This document shows, piece by piece, positions 12,193 through 22,183 of a stretch of 64,000 bases of DNA. The DNA is from Aplectana chamaeleonis (taxonomy: Eukaryota > Nematoda > Chromadorea > Rhabditida > Cosmocercidae), in the NCBI GenBank assembly GCA_029168955.1, contig JAPDOI010000176.1, forward strand, positions 1,252,501 through 1,316,500. Direction: 5' to 3'. The notes under the pieces are model-generated. The model was given only the letters and a program-made list of their open reading frames with translations, searched no databases and was not told where the DNA came from. The position numbers and the translations under genes are program-made. How positions within the stretch are numbered: position 1 is the stretch's first letter; every line of letters starts with the position of its first letter.

Positions 12193-12840
12193 GGGCTGTA
12201 GTAAACCACCCCTATCAGATGATCTGATATTATTTCGATAAGATGATCTGATATTCTTCCAGACCAGTTTCAGATGATCTTAATTTCGTATTGATTCATA
12301 ATTATCGCTATCAGTCGCAGCTCGTCGCTGAACTTAGGCCCGTATTCATTTCATTAGCGGTGATTCGCTCTAAAACGGTCGTCCTCGCATATCCATGATA
12401 TGATAACACATGATTATACCTGTGAGATTAAGAAAAAACGGCCCTCATTCTGTAGGTGGTCATTCTCTAATCGACCAACTCATTACCTTCTTTTTCAATG
12501 AATGAAATCAGATGTTTGTTGTTTTGTGATAGCTGATAACGATAACTGGTATTTCATCTGAAGAATAAGAGGCGCTCCGGGTTACTCTTAAAGATAAGAT
12601 GAGCTTCTCTGGAAATGCATGCTCTCTCGCTTTTCACTGTCCAGCTGATCTGTAGAAGTTCAGCTAACCTGATGAAATTAGCATCATCTTAAAAATGTTC
12701 ATCATCTGAATGATGCGGCTACAGATGAGATTCATATCCTTCACCATATCATCAAGATAATCTTACAGATCATCCCAACATTTCTTCATACGATCGTTTA
12801 AGATCATCTTACCTTTATTTTTAGGGGTTTACTACAGCCC
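12193..12840. mobile_element. Element with GGGCTGTAGTAAACC ends, about 648 bases
   Basis: Left end GGGCTGTAGTAAACCACCCC and right end GGGGTTTACTACAGCCC are complementary. The interior is rich in CAGATGATCTGATAT words, mirrored near the right end (AGATCATCTT). No coding capacity. Confidence 0.8.
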
Positions 12841-12968
12841 ATAATATCGACATTTCTGTATCTGAATATTGTATTCCGCTAAACATCTTGGCATAAGTTT
12901 GGCGAAAGTCAGTGAATATTGAAGTTTGAGCATCTGCTCATTACAGTTTCTGATGCCCTCTACATATA

Positions 12969-13158
12969 CTGTTGTTCTCGGAGTCGAATTTTGGTCCGCA
13001 ACTGCGGACTGCGGCTGTTGAATCACGCGACGAGATGATAATAGCGCTGCGAGAAAGGTGAATCGTGCCGAGACCAAGTGGTACCGGCACGATCATCATC
13101 CTTTCGCGTGGTGCGGACCGAAAATGCGGACCAGATTTTGGTTCCGAGAACGACAGTT
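12969..13158. mobile_element. Foldback element, about 190 bases
   Basis: ACTGTTGTTCTCGG ... CCGAGAACGACAGT ends; TTTTGGTCCGCAACTGCGGA is mirrored as GTGCGGACCGAAAATGCGGA. The centre is TGCCGAGACC...GGTACCGGCA. Confidence 0.82.
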
Positions 13159-13261
13159 AAGCTTCCATCAAGGCTATCCCAGTGGGCCTAGATAAACAGT
13201 ATCAACAAAAATGCTCATGTGATATAACTTTATCACGTTCTGCGTGTATGAAGAGTAAAGC

Positions 13262-13812
13262 CTCTCTCACAGTCTGCCGGACGAGGTCGTCCGGCACGTT
13301 ATAAGAGTGCCGAAGTGCGAGGGAAGCTGCGATTAACAACCGTCAGTGCCGACTTTTCAGGACTGAAGCTAAGACGAAACCATCATAACTTGCTCCAACG
13401 TCGTGTCAATGATTTCACCGCACTGCGACGTCAGTCGGCCGACACCGCAGTGCGGGCCGCACTGATGCCCCAGTCGTATCTTAAGCGCCTTTCACAGTCT
13501 GCCGGACGACGCCGTCCGGCACGTTATAAGATAGGGCTGCGGCGTCGGTGCCACCCGCACTGCGATGTCGGCCGACCGACGTCGCACTGCGGCGAAATCA
13601 TTGAAACGACGTCGAAGCAAGTTATGACGGGTCAAAACGTGTTCGTTTCGCCTCATATTTTGTACTGGAGAGTTGGAACTGACGGTTGTTCACCGCAGCT
13701 TCCCTCGCACTGCGGCACTCTTACAACGTGTCGGACGGCAACGTCCGGCAGACTGTGAAAAGCGCTCTATAAGGTGCCGGACGGCGTCGTCCGGCAGACT
13801 GTGAAAAGGGCT
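13262..13812. mobile_element. Complex palindrome with four internal hairpins, about 550 bases
   Basis: Hairpin units CAGTCTGCCGGACG-n-CGTCCGGCAC occur at about 13270, 13493, 13722 and 13770, the last two inverted. Flanks between them are themselves mirrored (GAGGGAAGCTGCG / CGCAGCTTCCCTC; ATGATTTCACCGCACTGCG / its complement). Confidence 0.82.
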
Positions 13813-13835
13813 TAATAGTTTGCGAAAACATGTGA

Positions 13836-13972
13836 ACATTAATAGACGATTATAATTTGCCACCGGCACAAAATTCTCACTCAGGATTTGTCCTGTTAAA
13901 GTTGCGCTCTGGCCTATTGGGGCAAGTTATAACCTGTTTTACGTGTACTATGTTAGGGCGCGTATGAACATA
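13836..13972. repeat. Inverted repeat, left member (partner 16735-16872)
   Basis: ATTTGCCACCGGCACAAAAT followed by TCTCACTCAGGA, then CCTGTTAAAGTTGCGCT, AACCTGTTTTACGTG and GCGTATGAAC. All recur in order on the opposite strand at 16735-16872. Confidence 0.82.
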
Positions 13973-14008
13973 TGTAGACATGTTTAGACAAAGGTATTAA
14001 CAATGTTG

Positions 14009-14131
14009 CCGGTATAAAAGGCTCCTCATCTCACCGTGTGCCTCAGTCGGCTCTTCGGAGCCGGACCTGGAAGGTGGCCTTAGTCACTTTCTAGAAGATA
14101 ATTTTTGTCGCCGAGGGGATATGCCCACGGC
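14009..14131 (+). ncRNA. Candidate small structured RNA gene, copy A (snRNA-like module)
   Basis: CCGGTATAAAAGGC (TATA box) is followed 37 bases after the GGTATAAAAG start by a hairpin CGGCTC-TTCG-GAGCCG (14048-14063), then AGTCACT, then AATTTTTG (14100-14107, resembling an Sm-protein site) and a second hairpin GCCG...CGGC (14110-14131). Copy B at 18209 has the same order and spacing, with a compensatory base-pair change in hairpin I. Transcription is not shown. It could instead be a promoter/leader piece of a repeat. No Rfam assignment attempted. Confidence 0.35.
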
Positions 14132-14703
14132 TCGAGGGGGGGGGGCGTTACCCAAGTATGGGCCATCTCCCCATGGTTTGCAGTGGGGTGGACCCCACTG
14201 CGAACAGTGGTGGTGAGGTAACCCCCACCCCCCGTTAGGATCACAACAGGAATGATCCATGTGGGATGTCCACGGGGTCCTCTGTGCAAACACGGAAAAT
14301 GGACATGGACAGTTCTTGAGTCGCTTACGGACAATTTTTGAACCGCTGAAGGAGGGCTGCGCATAGACGGATTTCACCAGAGAACGCCAGTCCGCGCACC
14401 TTTTGACATCGATGCGCTGATTGGAGACTTGGCTCAGCGACCAATGGTGCGACAGCCGCTGGCGGTGACGCAGGGCCATCGCAGTGTTAAAACACTGTGG
14501 CACCCCTCGTAACCCTTCACGCGGCGTCGGTCTCCCCCGTCCCAGAATACAATCGATTTTAGATCATTCAGCGCAGTTAAGAGGTTTGCAGAGTTGCACC
14601 GACCGGCGACTGGCCGCCGAGCGTCAGCCTTGACGCAGCAACAAAAATGTTTCCTGACATTATCGTATCCACGTCGATTGCCGCTCGCTGGCAGTTAGGC
14701 CTA
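14132..14703. other. GC-rich intergenic sequence with a dispersed repeat
   Basis: 14515-14690 resembles 42690-42905 (shared GCCGAGCGnCA, TTGANGC, ACAAAAATGTTT and GCGGCGTCGGTCnCCCC words in changed order). No gene recognised. Confidence 0.5.
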
Positions 14704-14827
14704 TTTTAGAGTTCCACGCGGCGCGGCGCGATGAGATGATTTCTGTGAGCATCGATCGATAGCGCGCCGCTCGTCGATTCGCACATGAATCATGAAATCG
14801 CGCCGCGCCGCGGTGGAACTCTAAAAA
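14704..14827. mobile_element. Foldback MITE, 124 bases
   Basis: TTTTAGAGTTCCACGCGGCG / CGCGGTGGAACTCTAAAA arms plus GCGCGGCGCGAT / ATCGCGCCGCGC, with a short loop. Confidence 0.85.
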
Positions 14828-14829
14828 CC

Positions 14830-16318
14830 CCCTTATGCGGGGTTGTCGCAGCGTTGAAAAAAGTTCGGTCGCACTCGTCGCCGAATGTCCTTACCAGGGC
14901 TGTGAGGAACTGTTCCTATTCTGTTTCCGTATTTCCGTTGTTTTTTTTTGGGGGGGGGTGTTTCGTTCCGCTTCCGTTTCCGACTATTTGGCGCCGGAAA
15001 ATTAAGGTTATAGTGCTGCACGGTTAATGGTAGTGGGTCTAGGCAAGGGTTTGAGGCGTTTTGAGGCATTTTGAGGCGCTGAAGGCATTTTGAGGCGCTG
15101 AAAAGCACTTTCAAAACTTGTGTACAATCAATATCTGGAGCCTGGTTGAGATTCTCGACAAAGTTCGGGGTTCTAAAAATTCCCCTCCCAGAATGATGAC
15201 ACAAGTTAGGCGTGGCAATGATTGGAACCGCTTTTCGGCGAAATTTTCGAAAAGCTTTTTGTCCAAAAAATGAATGATTTTTAGTTTGTGTACCTCCACA
15301 CAGCAAAAGGAATCCAGACACGGTTTTTTGGCACGAACAGCATGTCCTACGGCACTCCGTGTTAGAGGTGGAACACAATCGAATTTTCCTTTCTGGCCGA
15401 ACAGATTTTTTACTCTTGAATTCATTCGTGTGGTATTAGCTCCAGTAGGCAACTGAGGTCCAAATTAAAATCTAAAAAGTCATAGGTGAGAATCTGAAGA
15501 TTGACTTCTGAGGGGCCTTGAACACATAGCGCGGCCTCCCGCATTCATCTATACCTAGTGCAGCTTGAACTTATTTCCGGGAAACAGGCTGTACACTGCT
15601 TTGAATGCGCACCTAAATATACTGAGTAATTTATGATACTGTCTTTTTGGATTTTCAAGGAGCTAGGATCAGCTATCGTTTAATAGCTTATAGTGATTTC
15701 GTGTAGTTTCAATAATTATTAATTGTTGACTGAAACGTGAGAATGAGGCCATGCATAACGTGGCGGAAAAAGACGACTTTGAGCGGATATGGTTGTGACA
15801 CCCACGACATAGTTGCATATTGCGTCCTACAAAATTCCATTGTGACGGATCATTGTGGAACCCACGAAGAATGCTATAGTTAGTGGTTATTGAATGAGGT
15901 CGACAAAGCCAACCTATCGTTCAGTTTAGCTAAAAGAATGTTACACGTTCATTCATTCATTTATTTGTCAATCATGTATGAGGAACAGAAACATGAAAGT
16001 AATTGATATACATCCAGATTGACTAAAAAGAAGAGAAGCTTGAAGCAAACTAAGCTTCTCGCACGCGAAAACAGTGCCTCTATTTGAAAGATCTGACGCT
16101 TTGATTATAAGCTCTTCGAAAATCAGTGGCCATTCACTTATAGAAAAAATTGTGTTCAGTAAGATCCGTAGCAGCCAACAGTTTTTGGGGTTCCAAAAGG
16201 GATGTTGTTGATCGAGGAGAACCGGCAAAGCCGGTATATGGTTTGGCGAAGCCAAACGAACGCTACACATGGTTAATGGGGGATGCCAGCGGCTAAGCAG
16301 GTAGACTCTGTTTCATTC
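14830..16318. other. No gene recognised
   Basis: Overlapping minus-strand open frames at 14.8-15.45 kb show no domain. A short TTTTGAGGC word is repeated four times at 15046-15100. Confidence 0.5.
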
Positions 16319-16455
16319 CAAGTGAACTAAAGTTTTCGGTTATCACAGCGCGGAGCGGTGGCTTTTTCGTCAAAACCTCCTTATCACTAGTTATATTTCA
16401 ACGAGGCCCAACGCTCCGCTGCTGGTAATAATCGAAATCAACAGGTCACTAGTGA
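16319..16455. mobile_element. Foldback MITE family B, copy 2
   Basis: CGCGGAGCGGTGGCTTTTTC, CTCCTTATCACTAGT and AACAGGTCACTAGT are the reverse complement of the element at 7246-7377. Confidence 0.82.
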
Positions 16456-16734
16456 TGTACCAGAGCTTATATCGTTTGGCCAAGCTTTCATGCCCCAACA
16501 TTGTTGATGGAGAGAGGACGACGAATTCTGTCTATCGTTTAGTGAAGCCAAAGAAGTGCTATACATAGCCACTAACAAAGACCGCCATAAGCCGACATAT
16601 CGTTATCAATTTGTTTTATTATTGCCCTACGATATTTAGTCTCTTTAACTTGCCGTTTAGGTGTCGCGTTCTGTTGTTTTTCTTTTACATGGTTCTAACG
16701 TGTAATAAATCAAATCATTCGGAAAAGCTCCAGG

Positions 16735-16872
16735 TTCATACGCTTCTTAACATGGTGAACGTGAAACAGGTCTTAACTTGGCTCAATATTCGAAAGCGGA
16801 ACTTTAACAGGATAGGATAATTCCTGAGTGAGAATTTTGTGCCGGTGGCAAATTATCAACGTGTAACATTAA
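16735..16872. repeat. Inverted repeat, right member (partner 13836-13972)
   Basis: GTTCATACGC, GTGAAACAGGTCTTAACTTG, AACTTTAACAGGA and TTTTGTGCCGGTGGCAAATT mirror the left member about 2.8 kb away. Possibly the ends of one 3-kb element. Confidence 0.82.
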
Positions 16873-17456
16873 TTCATTCTTCTTGCAGCATTGAGCCAAA
16901 CGCGCACGCACTGAGCCGAATTCGCAGTCATCCGGCGTGGGAGCATCGTCCGAGATCTAGCTTTCATCAGCGAGCAGATCGTATTCCGATGGTTTCCGAT
17001 TCTTCAATTTCGGCTTCATTTGTAGTGCGCTTCATTCCCGGATGGCAACATGGTTATTATTACGGCTCCATTCTCCGGTTATTATCTCTATATTATGTAC
17101 AGTTTTCTTTTCTTCTGAGAAAAACCCCTCTCCCGGTTGTCAGCATATTTTTTGAATATGGTGATTTTCTTGTCAGTGCTTCCTTCTGGTGTTTTTTTCG
17201 GAAATTTTTAGATTTTATTAGGTCGCTTTTTTATCACAATGAGATCTGGTAGCTTTATATCCTGTTTGCGTTAAAAGCTTTGTTAGGTTAGCAGTTTGTG
17301 GTTATTTTTTACATTACTCCATCGAGGTGCGGGACCACAGTCTGTTCGCTTTTTTTGGTCACACCAATCCCAGAAAAGGGTCCTTAGGAATGCTCACTGG
17401 TGTTTTTCAATATGAGTGGAACTAATGAAGGTTTTTTCCAAATTTATATTGGAGCA
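16873..17456. other. No gene recognised
   Basis: A frame beginning after TTCTTGCAG near 16889 (SHPAWEHRPRSSFHQ) looks mildly protein-like but has no partner exon or known motif. Confidence 0.35.
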
Positions 17457-17876
17457 CTTTGAGGGCAATGCTCTCGATAAATCTCTGCTCGCGTTTCCAG
17501 AGGAAACACTACGCTGGCAGATACTGAAGAGGATAGGGTCGAAGAAAGCAGCGAAAACGCGCCAGGAATCGTCATAAACTGTCGAGAAGTGAAGATTTCA
17601 TTAGCCCAGTACGCCTGCTCAGCCCGCTACGTTTCTGACGAGCTTGTGGTGCCGCGGCGATCGATTCGCGCACATTTCGCCATTAGCGCTCGTTTGCGGA
17701 AACTATCAGGGCCCGTAAGCTCGTCTATGCCCTGAACGTTAGAAACCGCTATTTTGGCGTATCCTGAGTGCCTACCTTCGCTGTTTCTTCACTATTTTTT
17801 AGCTCACGACCAAACAACCCCATTTTTGGGTCGAACTCGAATGAGATATTCATCGTGAACACTGGCTTTGAGGTAG
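17457..17876. mobile_element. MITE family E, copy 1
   Basis: Left end ACTTTGAGGGCAATGCTC, right end ATCGTGAACACTGGCTTTGAG. The interior GTTTCTTCACTATTTTTTAG and ACCAAACAACCCCATTTTTG is shared, inverted, with 58671-59191. Confidence 0.78.
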
Positions 17877-18014
17877 TCTAGCAATGCGATTCGTTTTCGC
17901 AGATGTGTTTGAAGCTCCAGACACCTCCTTTATCACATGATTTGGAAAACGGTAGTTGCAAACATAAAAATCGTAGACGAAAATGCTGATAAGTTGTCTC
18001 TTTCCTCAGACTCT

Positions 18015-18600
18015 GCGGGGGCAAGCGCCGGACAATAGAGCCTGTTTTCGACTTGGGAGCGACAGCGCAGGCCTCCCCGGGGCTTCAGGAGGCCCCTGCT
18101 CTCTCCGGCGCTTGCCCCCCCGAGAGGAAGAGAGGAAAGATGGGAAGAAGTCGTAGAAGGTAGTTTACGACAAATAGAGGCCAGAGAAGGAATCTATCAC
18201 GTGCTCGACCGGTATAAAAGGCGCCTCACCTCATGGAGAGCCGCATTCGGCCCAACAGGGCTGGCCCTGGACGGCGACTTGGAGTCACTGTCAGAAAGGG
18301 TTATTTTTGGAGGAAAGCGGAGACGCTTTCCGGGGGAGGGTGACGTCACTGCTCCGGTGTGGTGACGTCACTGCTCCGGAGCCGTGACGTCATGGCTCCG
18401 GGGCAGTGATGGGGGGGGGGGCTTCAAATCAGTGACAGGGGGGCTTCAGGGCAGTCACAGGGGGGTTCAGGGCAGGCACAGGGGGCTTCAGGGCAGTCAC
18501 AGGGGGCTTCAGGGCAGTGACGGGGAGCTCCGATCAAGCCAATTGTCACCTGGCGGTAGCCCCCGATTGGGGGGGCAAGCGCCGGTGATCGGAGGGTTGC
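18015..18600. repeat. GGGGCAAGCGCCGG words and 22-base G-rich tandem array
   Basis: GGGGCAAGCGCCGG occurs at 18017 and 18571 and inverted at 18109. Between 18395 and 18530 the unit GGGGGCTTCAGGGCAGTCACA repeats about five times. RNA candidate B lies between these features. Confidence 0.75.
18209..18331 (+). ncRNA. Candidate small structured RNA gene, copy B (snRNA-like module)
   Basis: CCGGTATAAAAGGC identical to copy A. Hairpin I is CGGCCC-AACA-GGGCTG (18248-18263) at exactly the same offset. AGTCACT follows, then TTATTTTTGG (Sm-site-like) and an 8-bp hairpin GGAAAGCG-GAGA-CGCTTTCC (18312-18331) with a GNRA loop. The sequence upstream of the TATA box is not shared with copy A, so the homologous unit starts near the TATA box. 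Function is inferred only from structure. Confidence 0.35.
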
Positions 18601-18869
18601 CCCACTGAAGAGCTGCGCTAGCCCCTCCAGTGTATGAGCTCAAAGAAAAACTGCTGATGATCGCAGGTCAAAGCGTGGCCGTGACACAACGCTACAACTC
18701 AGATAAAAACAGCCCACTTCCCGACGGCCATGTCGGGCTAGTCGACTTCGCGCGGCTCCAATTTTGTGGGCGTGGCACAGCGCCCCACTTCCCGCGGAGA
18801 GAGAGGCTTTTCCGTCTTCCCGAGGACTGTCGGCCGACAGTCGGCTATTTCTGGTAGAGTGTTGCCCGA

Positions 18870-19010
18870 ATATTCGTTTATTCGAATAAAATTCGAATAT
18901 TCAAAGAAGTGGATTATTCGGGTCATTCGAATACTCGAATATTCAAAGAAGCGAAATATTTGGTTCATTCGAATATTCGAATATTCAGCATGAATACTTT
19001 TAATATTCGA
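18870..19010. repeat. ATTCGAATATTC-rich repeats
   Basis: TTCGAATATTC words recur with a period of about 50 bases (TCGAATATTCAAAGAAG occurs twice, at about 18893 and 18935). Confidence 0.7.
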
Positions 19011-19176
19011 CAAGATCGCAAACCAGATTGCACTGATTTTACATTTCAAACATCTTAGAGTAATGAATCGCATTTTCTAGCAACTCTTCAGCATCTCATA
19101 AATATATCGTTATAGCAAGTATGTACACCACTGTACAGTATCTGCCGCTGGGGCCCTTCTGCGCCGGCATCTTGAG

Positions 19177-19645
19177 TTTAAAGGCAGCATACACGCTCGT
19201 AAACGTGGTTGAGATAACAACGTGAATCGAGTCGTATGGCTTACAACATAATGCTTACGCATTTTGAAGTGTCAAAAACTACCCACAATGCCGTCAGATG
19301 AGTTAGAAGTTGGCCCCGCCCTGTATTTTCACGCCCCTGTATTTGCCATTTTCCTCCAACGCAGGGTTGCTGGGCCATCTTCGCCGTCAGTGACGTGTGT
19401 GGTTCACTTGTTAGGCAATCTTTCAACAGTACCGACGGTGAATATGACCCAGCAACCTTGCGTTGCAGGAAAAGGGCAAATACATGGGGCGTGAAAATAC
19501 AGGGCGGGGCCAACTTCCAACTCATTTAGTGGCATTGTGCGTCGTTTTTGACACTTCAAAATGCGTAGGCATAGTAATCTGGGCCATACCAGTCTATTTC
19601 CGTAGTTGTCTCAATCACGTTTACGAGCGTGTATGCTGCCTTTAA
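19177..19645. mobile_element. Long foldback element, 469 bases
   Basis: TTTAAAGGCAGCATACACGC ... GCGTGTATGCTGCCTTTAA ends. Inner tracts GTCAAAAACTACCCACAATG and GTTGGCCCCGCCCTGTATTT are mirrored, so the element is nearly one palindrome. Confidence 0.88.
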
Positions 19646-21331
19646 GGCAAATAAATCGAAATCCGCTAGCACTATGTGAGATTGTGTACAGAAGTGCTCA
19701 CGCCTGTTTCTCGTTCCTAGAATTGTCTTCCCTCGCAAAGTACAGCGGCAGAGGCCGGCGATAGCCGGCCTCTGCAGCTGGGGTCCCACTGAGCCGGCCC
19801 ATTAGCTGGGTTCGGCGACAGCACCCAAAGAAATTACAAAGCATTCCAAACTTTGCGAACTCGTGTTAACCTCCTTTCCTGTGCAGTGACACATCGGCCC
19901 TTCTTTAGTTTCATGATGTCCTGAAGTGGTAGTTCATTTATAATCATTTCTGTCATGATAAGGACAGCCGCTGTTTGAGATTTAGTAAGCGCCTCCATGA
20001 ACAACCGACACCCTGCAACTCTATTGCCTAATGAAGCGGGGGTTCGTTTCAAGAACGTTCCCGTGGCGAAACACGTCCATGGAAACGTAGCCACTGCCGC
20101 GTGGGGGCAATTTACAGTTATAATTCGAAGCCAAGGGAAACGAATTTCTCCATGAAAAGGCTACTTTTCCTCCCATAGCGTCGTGGGAACATTCTGGGAA
20201 CGCACCCCAGAATGATGTTTGTGTTTCCTGGATGCAGATTTTGATTAACTCTCATTCCCATGGTATATGAACCCAATTTAGGGCTGGGATTCATGAACGC
20301 AGCCGGATAGGTTTGGGTTTGGTTAGGGCAGCAACCCCAGCTGTAGCCAAACCGCGAACCGGCATTCACAACAGCCCCATCGCGGGAAGTGTGATGTCTC
20401 TATCTGAGAATGGAGCCCAAGTGGCGAAATCAAAACAGTGGGACAGTTTTCTATGGAAGCTCGTGAACAATGTTCAGCGTGTACAGTGCTGTAACGTCAC
20501 ATCATGGCTTACCCCCGATCTGGGGCAAAGTCCCGAACTGTTTTGTGGTGATTTCTCCCTTCGTTTCCGGGAACGTTTCCCCAATTCTGAAACAAGTAAG
20601 CCAATAATATTGCCATAGTTTTATTCGTATAGACAATTTAGCACAACAGTTGAGCAACGGTTATACCACATGACACCTACTACTACCAAACTCGAAATCA
20701 CCTACTATGTCAGTTAAGCTCAACGGTGCTTTAATCCCTCAATGAGGCGATACATATTACCACAAGTACACACCAAATAAATATGTTTAACTGTGAGGAA
20801 TAGTATCATACGGAAACATATGTATATACGGCTCAAACAAAAATCTCTGTATCAGAATTCATCGAACCCTGAGATTCGGTACCCGTGTCACAACTACCGT
20901 AGCTACCATGGAAATGTTGAGAATAATGTCGTCATCCATCGAATGGGAGATATCAAGAATTAAGCTTAAAGAAAAAATAGAAGAAAGGTTCAATAAATCG
21001 AAAGTCGTTCTGCTCGTAAGTTATAACCGCGATTGGGTAGCAATATAAATGTGCAGGATCAAGAATATTAAGGTGCTGAACTTGTGTGTGTGTGTGAAAA
21101 GAGACTATAGTCTACGCAAAACTCCAAGAAACAAAATAGACTCTGCGACTCCATGCAAAAATAATAGTAACGATAATTCGAAAATTGAACAATAATAGAG
21201 CCGTGCTAGGTTCCACCCGCTGCACGAGAACTACTTCCACTTAACATGGTTTATGTTTCACCAGAGACACCCATAAGAAACTTTGTCTGCTGAGACTACC
21301 TAACTTCAAGGTTGAAGAGAACGACTTATGA
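19646..21331. other. No gene recognised
   Basis: Intergenic space downstream of wts-1. Contains a CAGAGGCCGGCGATAGCCGGCCTCTG palindrome near 19748, quoted only by its arms CAGAGGCCGGC / GCCGGCCTCTG. Confidence 0.5.
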
Positions 21332-21470
21332 TCGGCATGGATCCTGAAGAGACTTTGCGTTCCCCATTGGAGGTTGGCGCAAGCTCGGTGCACCTATGTT
21401 ATAGCGTATGGCACCGAGTTTGCGCCAACCTTCAACAACGAACGCGAAGTCTCTTCCGGATCCATGCCGA
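21332..21470. mobile_element. Foldback MITE family C, copy 1
   Basis: TCGGCATGGATCC ... GGATCCATGCCGA ends, with GAGACTTTGCGTTC and GAGGTTGGCGCAAGCTCGGT mirrored. Relatives at 25413, 26567 and 48935. Confidence 0.87.
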
Positions 21471-21970
21471 CGTTAGTTTATCAGCTTCGTGTTGGATTAC
21501 GCGGAAAAGGTGGGCCTGAGACGAGTTAACGGAGTCACTCCATTCCAGACCTCGCGCATGCATCCTTTAACGAGTCAGTTGACGAGGTCTTCGATAAGGG
21601 GTGGTGGTTGCTAGACAACTAGATCACGAAAAGGGCAAGGAGACGGGGGCGAGCGAAGGGATGTGACTGGCGGTCAAACAGGCTGGTGGCAGCCAACTCC
21701 TCACGACTCTGACAGTTGCTTCTTCTTTTCCTGGGCATGGGCTGTGTGACCGCCAATCACAGCCCTTTCCTCCGCCCTATTTGCGATTTGCTGACCTAAC
21801 GACTAGCAATCCTAAGGGATGCATGCGCAAGGCTTCCCAAACGGGGTGGTCTCGATTGTTTGTCCCAGACTGCAACCTTTTCGCGTGTTCAAGCACAGAG
21901 CCGAGCTTATCTCGTCTGCGAGTGAATTCTGCCCCAGTGACTCATAAAGACGCCCTGTATTTCTCAAAGC
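21471..21970. other. Sequence just past the wts-1 stop
   Basis: Possible 3' UTR, no clear poly(A) signal. A CTGTGACCGCCAATCAC/GTGACTGGCGGTCA inverted pair lies at 21.66-21.77 kb. Confidence 0.45.
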
Positions 21971-22183
21971 TTAGATGACTATCGACTCAGAGCTGCTGAC
22001 AGCTTCGTGTCGACCTGAGCACGAGCTCTCGAAAAGCGGTGCCAGTGGGGGACGTTTCTGCGTCGGTCGAAGACTTGGACAGCCTTGACCATCGGTGTCG
22101 AAGAAATGACGGAACGTGAATTCATAGAAAGCTGGATTGGTCGGCGCTCGTTTGCCAAGTGTTTCGAATGGTGATTCAGTAAT
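21971..22183 (-). CDS. wts-1: wts-1 terminal exon: hydrophobic motif and stop
   Basis: 70 codons plus TAA, acceptor [27 protein letters not shown] holds the hydrophobic-motif Thr (equivalent to LATS1 T1079), followed by [20 protein letters not shown] and a Ser-rich end. I see no clear AATAAA close downstream; the first on this strand is about 1.35 kb away near 20.62 kb. Confidence 0.94.
   Translation of the reverse strand: MTESPFETLGKRAPTNPAFYEFTFRHFFDTDGQGCPSLRPTQKRPPLAPLFESSCSGRHEAVSSSESIVI

Noticed and set aside
14080..15452. Overlapping minus-strand open frames of 94-181 codons
   Set aside because: No domain, no splice pattern; they coincide with GC-rich repeats and a MITE.
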